From Burkholderia sp. USMB20 (GTDB lineage: Bacteria > Pseudomonadota > Gammaproteobacteria > Burkholderiales > Burkholderiaceae): a DNA stretch of 64,000 nt. Within the stretch, counting starts at the first letter, position 1. Each line of letters opens with the position of its first letter. Below are positions 56,642 to 64,000 of the stretch, piece by piece. The position numbers and the translations under genes are program-made. The stretch covers positions 992,001 through 1,056,000 of the forward strand of contig NZ_JTAN02000021.1 of the NCBI RefSeq assembly GCF_000949135.2, given 5' to 3'. Below the pieces are notes generated by a model. It did no database searches. It was not told where the DNA came from and was given only the letters and a program-made list of their open reading frames with translations.

Positions 56642-56793
56642 CTGCGCCTCTGCGCCTCTGCGCCTCTGCGCCTCTGCGCCTCTGCGCCTCTGCGCTTCTG
56701 CGCTTCTGCGCTTCTGCGCTTCTGCGCTTCTGCGCTTCTGCGCTTCTGCGCTTCTGCGCTTCTGCGCTTCTGCGCTTCTGCGCTTCTGCGCTT
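56642..56793. repeat. Octanucleotide tandem array, 19 copies in two blocks
   Basis: Six CTGCGCCT units (56642-56689) are followed by thirteen CTGCGCTT units (56690-56793). About five degenerate 8-bp units of the CTGCTGGG type trail after them. The array lies in the 444-bp gap between the phosphodiesterase and the MFS gene. It keeps frames open on both strands artificially and is not coding. Nothing else is recognised in 56520-56963. Confidence 0.97.
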
Positions 56794-56963
56794 CCGGGCT
56801 TCTCGGCTGCTGGGCTGCTGGGCTGCTGGGCCGCTGAGCCGCAGCACCGCCGGCACGATTCCCGGTGCTCCGGTATGATCGGCACGCTCGATCGGCGCCC
56901 GGCCGCCTGCGCCAACGACGCCGCGCCGCGCGCCACGCCGCCCAACTCCGTTCCGTTGCCGCC

Positions 56964-58163
56964 ATGTCCGCCGCCTCCACCGACCGTCCGACCGACGCCG
57001 CCTCGCCCCACTACTCGCGCAGCCTGCTGTTGCTGCTCGCGACGATCGCGGGCGTGTCGGTCGCGAACATCTACTACAACCAGCCGCTGCTCGACAGCTT
57101 CCGCTCGGCCTTCCCGGACGGCGCGTCATGGATCGGCGCGGTGCCGACCGCGACGCAGCTCGGCTATGCAGCCGGGATGTTCCTGCTCGCGCCGCTCGGC
57201 GACCGCTTCGATCGCCGCGGGCTGATCCTGATGCAGATCGCGGGCCTGTCGATCGCGCTGATCGTCGCCGCGGCCGCGCCGTCGCTGGCAGTGCTGGCCG
57301 TGGCGAGCCTCGCGATCGGCGTGCTCGCGACGATCGCGCAGCAGGCCGTGCCGTTCGCGGCCGAGATCGCGCCGCCGGCCGAGCGCGGGCATGCGGTCGG
57401 CACCGTGATGAGCGGCCTGCTGCTCGGCATCCTGCTGGCGCGCACGGCGGCCGGCTTCGTCGCCGAATATTTCGGCTGGCGGGCGGTGTTCGGCGCGTCG
57501 GTCGCGGCGCTCGTCGCGCTGGCCGCGGTGATCGTGCTGCGGCTGCCGCGCAGCTCGCCGACGTCGACGCTGCCGTACGGCAAGCTGCTCGGCTCGATGT
57601 GGCACCTGGCGGTCGAACTGCGCGGGCTGCGCGAGGCGTCGCTGACGGGCGCCGCGCTGTTCGCCGCGTTCAGCGCGTTCTGGCCGGTGCTCACGCTGCT
57701 GCTCGCCGGTGCGCCGTTCCACCTCGGCCCGCAGGCCGCAGGGCTGTTCGGGATCGTCGGCGCGGCCGGTGCGCTGGCTGCACCGTACGCGGGCCGTTTC
57801 GCGGACACGCGCGGCCCGCGCGCGATCATCTCGCTCGCAATCGCGCTGCTCGCGGCGTCGTTCGTGATTTTTGCGCTGTCGGGGACGAGCCTCGTCGGGC
57901 TCGTGATCGGCGTGATCGTGCTGGATGTCGGCGTGCAGGCCGCGCAGATCTCGAACCAGTCGCGCATCTACGCGCTGAAGCCCGAGGCGCGCAGCCGCGT
58001 GAATACCGTGTACATGGTGTGCTACTTCATCGGCGGCGCGCTCGGCTCGTCGGCCGGCGTCGCCGCGTGGCACGCCTTTGGCTGGATCGGCATGTGCGCG
58101 GCCGGCCTGCTGTTTACCGCACTCGCCGGCTGGTCCCACCATCGCGGCGCACGTCGCGACTGA
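56964..58163 (+). CDS. MFS transporter
   Basis: A 399-residue, 12-helix permease. SVANIYYNQPLLDSFRSAF in helix 1 and LLAPLGDRFDRRGLIL in loop 2-3 place it in the YgaY/YfcJ-like group of DHA1-type transporters. The ATG at 56964 gives MSAASTDRPTD and a short cytoplasmic start; the frame upstream reads through the repeat flank. The substrate is unknown. Confidence 0.87.
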   Translation: MSAASTDRPTDAASPHYSRSLLLLLATIAGVSVANIYYNQPLLDSFRSAFPDGASWIGAVPTATQLGYAAGMFLLAPLGDRFDRRGLILMQIAGLSIALIVAAAAPSLAVLAVASLAIGVLATIAQQAVPFAAEIAPPAERGHAVGTVMSGLLLGILLARTAAGFVAEYFGWRAVFGASVAALVALAAVIVLRLPRSSPTSTLPYGKLLGSMWHLAVELRGLREASLTGAALFAAFSAFWPVLTLLLAGAPFHLGPQAAGLFGIVGAAGALAAPYAGRFADTRGPRAIISLAIALLAASFVIFALSGTSLVGLVIGVIVLDVGVQAAQISNQSRIYALKPEARSRVNTVYMVCYFIGGALGSSAGVAAWHAFGWIGMCAAGLLFTALAGWSHHRGARRD

Positions 58164-58184
58164 ACGCCGCGTCGCGCACCGGCG

Positions 58185-59384
58185 TCATGCGTCGGCCCGC
58201 GACGCGGCCGGATTGACGGCTGGCGGCGGCGTGAATGCCTGCGCGGGATCCATGACCGCGGCCGGGTCCACGACGGCGGCCGGTGCGGGCACCGCAAGCG
58301 GTACCGCGGAAGGCGCGAGGATCGGTGCCGGCTCCGGCATCGCCGCCTGAGCCGGTACTGACGCCGCATCCGCCGTCGATTCGGCGGCGACGGTTGCCGC
58401 GGTCGCCACGGTCACCACGCCCGGCGCAGCATCGGCCGCCGCGCGCGCCGCGGGCCGGCGCGCGGGATCGAACAGGAACGACAGCCCGACGCTGCCGAGG
58501 ATCGCGACGGTGGCGACCACGGTTGCCGTCGTCACGGGCTCGCCGAGCATCAGCGCGCCGAGCGCGACCGCGACGATCGGGTTCACATACATGCAGCTGC
58601 TCGCGATGATCGGGCTCGTGTGGCGAATCAGGTAGCCGTACGCGACGTACGCTGCCATCGTGCAGAACACCATCAGGTACACGAACGCGAACACCGGCGC
58701 GACCGCGACCTGCTCGATGCGCTCGCCCATCAGCCACGCCCCGATCGTGGACATCAACCCGCCCAGGCCGATCTGCAGCGACGTCGACAGGAACAGGTCG
58801 GACGGCAGCTTGAGCCGCGTCGCGAGATGCGCGCCGCCCGCCCAGAACAGCGCGCCGGCCAGCACGCAGATCGTGCCGAGCGCCGAGTTCGCGGCGGCCG
58901 CGCCGCCCGAATTCAGCACGACGATGCCGACCATCCCGAGCGCGACGGCCGCCCACTCGCCCTTCGTCACCGCGCGCCCGGCGACCGCCGCGATCACGGT
59001 CGCGAACAGCGGCACCGTCGCGACCATCACCGCGGCCGAGCCGCTGCTGACCGTGCGCATCCCGAGCGCGATCGTGCCCGACGACAGCGCGACCAGCATC
59101 GTGCCGACGATCGCCGAGTTGCGGATTTCGAGCAGCGTCGGCCATTCGGGCTTGCGCCGCAGCGCGAAGATGAACAGGCCGATCCCGCCGAGCAGGTTGC
59201 GCAGCCCCGACAGCAGCAGCGGCGGGAACGACTGCAGCGCGAAATGCAGGCCGCTGTAGGTCGAACCCCAGACGAAATAGATGAAGACGAGGGCGAGCGC
59301 GACGCGGCCGCCGCGGCTTTGCGGCAGGCGGATCCGGATCGGCAGGCGGGCGAGGAAATCGAGGAGGCGGTCGAGCGGGGTCAT
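58185..59384 (-). CDS. EamA/DMT-family permease with Ala/Pro-rich tail
   Basis: A 399-residue drug/metabolite transporter of the YedA type: ten helices in two EamA repeats, with FVWGSTYSGLHFALQ in helix 1 and NPIVAVALGALMLGEPVT near helix 9. About 80 residues of Ala/Pro/Val-rich sequence follow the last helix, beyond the usual length of about 300. The export substrate is unknown. It is convergent with the MFS gene, with 21 bp between the stops. Confidence 0.87.
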   Translation of the reverse strand: MTPLDRLLDFLARLPIRIRLPQSRGGRVALALVFIYFVWGSTYSGLHFALQSFPPLLLSGLRNLLGGIGLFIFALRRKPEWPTLLEIRNSAIVGTMLVALSSGTIALGMRTVSSGSAAVMVATVPLFATVIAAVAGRAVTKGEWAAVALGMVGIVVLNSGGAAAANSALGTICVLAGALFWAGGAHLATRLKLPSDLFLSTSLQIGLGGLMSTIGAWLMGERIEQVAVAPVFAFVYLMVFCTMAAYVAYGYLIRHTSPIIASSCMYVNPIVAVALGALMLGEPVTTATVVATVAILGSVGLSFLFDPARRPAARAAADAAPGVVTVATAATVAAESTADAASVPAQAAMPEPAPILAPSAVPLAVPAPAAVVDPAAVMDPAQAFTPPPAVNPAASRADA

Positions 59385-59876
59385 CGTTCAGCCCGCCCGC
59401 ACGACGTGTCGCGTGCTCCGCTGAAAGACGCCGGAGAGACCGGCAAACGGCCCTGAGTGGACCGGGAAGGCGGAGACGGACGTGCGGAACGACATGGCAG
59501 TGCGAACGGCGACGAATAAGAACCGGCAAGCGGCGGCAGAGGGTCGAAAAGCGGGCGCGAGCCGCTTCGGCTGCGCACGCTCGGCATTATGGCATCAAGG
59601 ATTCGAAAGCATCATCAGACCAGTCTGAAAGCTTATCGACTGACGTTTCGGCGCGACATTTTTCGGCATCCGGACCAACCGGATGGGGGGCTCGATACGC
59701 GCGGCGCGGGCGTCGCGCGGGCCGCCCGGCATCCCGTCCTGCAGCAGCGATCGCTCCATCGGCCTGATGGCCAGTCATGCGCTTCAGCGGTCGCTTCGCG
59801 CTTATGGTGATGATCGGCGACGGTCGGCAGGCGCGTCCGGCCGCCGACATTCGCCCTTTCGACCCGCACACCGCCC
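59385..59876. other. Intergenic region between DMT gene and toxin gene
   Basis: The 492 bp contain no frame with good codon use. A short CAGAC-CA-GTCTG inverted repeat is at about 59617-59628. Lower GC near the right end leads into the toxin-antitoxin promoter. Confidence 0.45.
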
Positions 59877-59895
59877 ATACAAAATTTTGTATAAT
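59877..59895 (+). promoter_or_regulatory. Toxin-antitoxin promoter with overlapping palindromic operator
   Basis: ATACAAAATTTTGTAT (59877-59892) is a perfect 16-bp palindrome. The -10 box TATAAT (59890-59895) overlaps its right end, so binding there by the XRE antitoxin would block transcription. The transcript would start near 59902, close to the toxin coding region. Confidence 0.7.
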
Positions 59896-59922
59896 TCCAC
59901 CATTCTTCCGCCGAAGCCCGTC

Positions 59923-60240
59923 GTGTTCGTCGGCACCGCACTCGACGACCTGCGCGGCTTTCCGCTTCTCGCGCGCCGCGAAGCCGGCCACCAGATCGAC
60001 CAGGTGCAGCGCGGCCTCGCGCCCGACGACTGGAAGCCGATGCGAACCGTCGGCCCGGGCGTGCGGGAAATTCGCCTGCGCGACGCGAGCGGTGCGTTCC
60101 GGATCGTCTACGTCGCGACCTTCGCCGACGCGATCTACGTGCTGCATTGCTTCCGCAAGCAGTCGGCACGCACCTGCAAGACCGATATCGACCTGGCGGC
60201 CCGACGCTACCGGGCGCTGATGATGGAGAGGAAACGATGA
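59923..60240 (+). CDS. RelE/HigB-type (phage Gp49-like) toxin
   Basis: A 105-residue toxin from the GTG at 59923. The pattern DWKPMRTVGPGVREIRLRDASGAFRIVYVATFADAIYVLHCFRKQS is the Gp49-like/HigB fold of ribosome-dependent mRNA endonucleases. KPM, the Arg in REIR and the Arg in FRKQ are the usual active-site region. The start is uncertain: no good ribosome-binding site is seen. In the same frame an ATT at 59902 coincides with the predicted transcription start, so a leaderless or non-canonical start is possible. The stop overlaps the antitoxin start (ATGA). Confidence 0.8.
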   Translation: MFVGTALDDLRGFPLLARREAGHQIDQVQRGLAPDDWKPMRTVGPGVREIRLRDASGAFRIVYVATFADAIYVLHCFRKQSARTCKTDIDLAARRYRALMMERKR

Positions 60241-60518
60241 GCAACGAACGTCATGCGAGCGTCTGGGACGCAATCGAAGGCCGGCCGGCCGAAGCCGAGA
60301 ACATGAAGCTGCGCTCCGAGCTGATGATCGCGCTCAAGCAGCGCATCGCGCAGCTCGAGCTCAGCCAGGCGCAGGCCGCGCAACGGCTGGGCGTCACGCA
60401 GCCGCGCGTGTCCGATCTGCTGCGCGGCAAGATCAACCTGTTCGGGCTCGACGCGCTCGTGAACATGGCGGCGGCGGTCGGCCTGCGCGTCGACCTGCAG
60501 GTGCGCGAATCCGTGTGA
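60237..60518 (+). CDS. XRE-family antitoxin
   Basis: A 93-residue Cro/CI-type helix-turn-helix protein (RIAQLELSQAQAAQRLGVTQPRVSDLLRGKINLFGLDALVNMAAA), the antitoxin class that pairs with Gp49-like toxins. GGAGAGGAAACG precedes the ATG at 60237, overlapping the toxin stop. The toxin-first order is typical of higBA-type systems. It probably represses the operon through the 59877-59892 palindrome. Confidence 0.87.
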   Translation: MSNERHASVWDAIEGRPAEAENMKLRSELMIALKQRIAQLELSQAQAAQRLGVTQPRVSDLLRGKINLFGLDALVNMAAAVGLRVDLQVRESV

Positions 60519-60560
60519 CACGCCGCGACGCACGGCAGCACGCGTTCGCGCGCCGCCGCT

Positions 60561-61349
60561 TCACGATCCGCCGAACCAGTTGTACCCCTGATCGACCCAG
60601 TAGCCGCCCGGGAAGGTATCGGTCACGAAGATTTCCATGATGTGCTTCGGATTCTTGTAGCCGAGCTTGGTCGGCATCCGCAGCTTCATCGGGAAACCGA
60701 ATTCCGGCGGCAGGCGATGGCCGTCGTAGTCGAATGCGAGCAGCGTCTGCGGATGCAGCGCGGTCGGCATGTCGATGCTTTCGTAGTAGTCGTCCGCGCA
60801 TTTGAAGCCGACGTATTTCGCGTGCGTATCGGCGCCGGCACGCGCCAGGAACGCGCCGAACGGCGTGCCGCCCCAGCGGCCGATCGCGCTCCACCCTTCC
60901 ACGCAGATGTGCCGCGTGATCTGCTCCGCGTGCGGCAGCGCATACAGCTCGTCGAGCGTCCACACGCGCTTGCCCGTCACGCGGCCCGACAGCACGAGCC
61001 GGTACGTCGATGCGTCGACGTGCGGCACCTCGTCGATGCCGTAATACGCGTTGAACGGGAACGGCCGCGTGATGTCGGCCTCGGTGTAGGTCGGCGCGAG
61101 CCGCTCGCCGCTGAAGAGCCACGCCTGCACGCGGTCGTTCATGCGCGACACCTTCTCGAGGAACGTGTTGACCGACGCGTCGTCCTTCAGCGTGCAGCCG
61201 GTCAGCATCGTCAGGCCGCCGAGCGTCAGGATGCGGCGGTTGAACAGCCGCCGCGACGGCATCTCCAGCTCGCGGCGCACGTCGAGTTCGAGCGACTTGC
61301 GGTCGAGCGTCCAGCGCGAATCGGCGCGCTTGTATTCGGAATCCGACAT
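60561..61349 (-). CDS. Molybdopterin-dependent oxidoreductase (sulfite oxidase/MsrP-like)
   Basis: A 262-residue protein with the sulfite-oxidase molybdopterin fold; the Mo-ligand Cys is in HICVEGWSAIGRWGG (about residue 150). After a 30-residue charged leader it has an arginine-rich segment RRLFNRRILTLGGLTMLTGC that looks like a Tat-type signal with a lipobox. It is co-directional with the cytochrome b gene 29 bp upstream, which probably donates electrons, as MsrQ does for MsrP. Periplasmic methionine sulfoxide or sulfite chemistry is inferred. Confidence 0.87.
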   Translation of the reverse strand: MSDSEYKRADSRWTLDRKSLELDVRRELEMPSRRLFNRRILTLGGLTMLTGCTLKDDASVNTFLEKVSRMNDRVQAWLFSGERLAPTYTEADITRPFPFNAYYGIDEVPHVDASTYRLVLSGRVTGKRVWTLDELYALPHAEQITRHICVEGWSAIGRWGGTPFGAFLARAGADTHAKYVGFKCADDYYESIDMPTALHPQTLLAFDYDGHRLPPEFGFPMKLRMPTKLGYKNPKHIMEIFVTDTFPGGYWVDQGYNWFGGS

Positions 61350-61378
61350 GATGATTTCCTTCACCCGGAGTTGACCGG

Positions 61379-62011
61379 TCAGCGCCCGCGCAGCATCGCG
61401 AGCAGCGAGCGCGGCACCAGCAGCGCCATCGCGACGTGCACGAAGAAGAACGCGACGAGCAGCGACATCGCCCAGAAATGCACGACGCGCGCGTTGTCGT
61501 AACCGCCGAACAGTTCGCGCAGCAGCGGAAACTGCACCGACTTCCAGATCGTCAGCCCGGACAGCACCAGCACGATCAGATCGACGATCGCGACCAGGTA
61601 CGCGGCACGCTGCACCGCGTTGTAGACGCTCAGATCGTCGTGCGCGAGCCGGCCGCGCAGCGCGGCGCGCACGTCGCGCCACACGGACGCCGGCGTGACG
61701 GGCAGCATCTTGCGCGCGAGGCGCCCGGTCGCGATCGACATCGCCAGGTAGAACAGCCCGTTGCCGACCAGCAGCCACATCGCCGCGAAATGCCATTGCA
61801 GCGCGCCGCCGAGCCAGCCGCCGAGCGTGATGCCGTGCGGAAACACGAACGGCGGATAGATCGGCGACGCATCGTAGATGCGCCAGCCGGACAGCGCCAT
61901 CAGGATCGCCGCGAGCGCGTTGAGCCAGTGGCTCACGCGCACCCACAGGGGATGAATCTTGCGGGCGGGCGGCGTGACGGCCGCGCGCCCGGTGGCGGGA
62001 ACGGTTTGCAT
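61379..62011 (-). CDS. Cytochrome b561-type membrane protein
   Basis: A 210-residue membrane protein with four to five helices. RVSHWLNALAAILMALSGWRIY and ALQWHFAAMWLLVGNGLFYLA supply heme-ligand histidines, and NARVVHFWAMSLLVAFFFVHV another pair. This is the cytochrome b561/hydrogenase cytochrome b group. The ATG at 62011 follows GGGAG. It is placed between the KKDAM-repeat protein and the molybdopterin oxidoreductase, whose membrane electron donor it likely is. Confidence 0.88.
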   Translation of the reverse strand: MQTVPATGRAAVTPPARKIHPLWVRVSHWLNALAAILMALSGWRIYDASPIYPPFVFPHGITLGGWLGGALQWHFAAMWLLVGNGLFYLAMSIATGRLARKMLPVTPASVWRDVRAALRGRLAHDDLSVYNAVQRAAYLVAIVDLIVLVLSGLTIWKSVQFPLLRELFGGYDNARVVHFWAMSLLVAFFFVHVAMALLVPRSLLAMLRGR

Positions 62012-62120
62012 GATGAAAACTCCCGGAACGCGTCGACGAGACGAGTCGAGTCGAGACAAAACGAGACGCGGGCGGCCGTCGTCGAGCACATGCGCCGGCC
62101 GCACGCCCTGCCCGGCTCCG

Positions 62121-62387
62121 TCAGTTCGACGGCGCCATCTTGTCGTCCGACTTCGCCTTGCCCATCTCGTCGTGCGACATCGCGTCTTTCTTCATCGCGT
62201 CCTTCTTCATCGCATGCTTCTTCATGGCGTCCTTCTTCATTGCGCCGTCCTTCGCCATCGCGTCGTGCCCCATCGCGTCCTTCGACATCGACGAGCCGTT
62301 TTGCGACATCGCGTCGTTCTGCGCATACGCGCCCGTTGCAAGCGTGGCGAAAGCAGCGACACAGGTGGCGATCAGTACGTTTTTCAT
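62121..62387 (-). CDS. Secreted KKDAM-repeat protein (pentapeptide MXKDX type)
   Basis: An 88-residue protein with a signal peptide (MKNVLIATCVAAFATLATGAYA). The mature part is made of short Met/Lys/Asp/His repeats: NDAMSQNG, then DAMGHDAMAKDGA, then five or so MKKDA-type units, ending SHDEMGKAKSDD. The Met/His/Asp density suggests periplasmic metal (copper) binding or a sacrificial methionine pool. Homologous MXKDX repeat proteins are known only as uncharacterised. It heads the operon with the cytochrome b and the oxidoreductase. Confidence 0.8.
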   Translation of the reverse strand: MKNVLIATCVAAFATLATGAYAQNDAMSQNGSSMSKDAMGHDAMAKDGAMKKDAMKKHAMKKDAMKKDAMSHDEMGKAKSDDKMAPSN

Positions 62388-62660
62388 GACATCTCTCCAA
62401 AACATGGGTTTAAGGAGCCGAATAGACGGACGACATCGCGGGAAATGACAGCCGCTGCGAAATTTTTTTTGTGAGGTCGCGCGAAGGCGCGCCATGTTGC
62501 ACCGCTTCGCCGCGGCCGGCCGAGCCGTGGGGCCGCGCGGCGGCGACGCGCGCTGTCATTTCGACGGGCCATCACACCGCCCGCCATGCTGCGGCCGCAC
62601 CGGGATGGCCGATCCCGTCCCGGTTGAAACCGCCGCCAAGCCAGTGTATCGTGTGCGCTG

Positions 62661-64000
<1,340 letters not shown>

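Noticed and set aside
56581-57225. Long open frames with LRFCASA-type repeats on both strands at the second octamer array
   Set aside because: Same artefact of an 8-bp repeat lacking stop codons.

Overview
The window is GC-rich DNA (roughly two thirds G+C) with the strong third-position G/C bias, divergent LysR-regulated units and gene content of a Burkholderia chromosome. The housekeeping run mltD-gloB-methyltransferase-rnhA-dnaQ, the PhaZ-type PHB depolymerase, MadLM-type malonate transport and trimeric porins all point to the Burkholderia cepacia complex. No prophage, insertion sequence or CRISPR array is visible.

Layout. 1-6 kb: end of an MFS transporter, lytic transglycosylase mltD, glyoxalase II gloB, and a rightward methyltransferase-rnhA-dnaQ run. 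6-12 kb: an MHS transporter behind a long leader, a small unknown gene, a glutathione S-transferase, phaZ, a phosphoribosyltransferase and a degenerate phospholipase D-like protein. 12-21 kb: a complete leftward malonate decarboxylase cluster (mdcL-M-A-C-D-E-G-B-H) with a divergent LysR gene; mdcB is frameshifted as read. 21-29 kb: a hydroxyacyl-CoA dehydrogenase-like enzyme, two tandem small heat-shock proteins, a TerC-family protein with a divergent LysR gene, a DUF2242 lipoprotein, and a serine/threonine dehydratase-like enzyme with a divergent LysR gene. 29-38.7 kb: a compact intergenic small-RNA candidate, an MFS transporter, a 16-copy octanucleotide array, an amidohydrolase/deacetylase/transporter operon with its LysR gene, a porin and an NCS1 permease. 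39-48 kb: SRAP protein, AraC regulator, alpha/beta hydrolase, the bkdA1-bkdA2-bkdB-lpdV branched-chain 2-oxoacid dehydrogenase operon and a flavin reductase.

48.5-64 kb: a second porin; a tRNA-Leu(UAA) gene interrupted by a 258-nt group I intron of the cyanobacterial/plastid type; a LacI-regulated ABC importer whose last gene carries the full metal-ligand set of the glycerophosphodiesterase GpdQ; a 19-copy octanucleotide array; MFS and DMT transporters; a RelE/XRE toxin-antitoxin pair with a 16-bp palindrome over its -10 box; a molybdopterin oxidoreductase/cytochrome b/KKDAM-repeat operon; and thiC (cut by the window end) behind a TPP riboswitch.

The least ordinary elements are the intron-containing tRNA-Leu gene, the 74-nt small-RNA candidate at 29.4 kb, the two block-structured 8-bp arrays, the mdcB frameshift and the GpdQ-type uptake operon.
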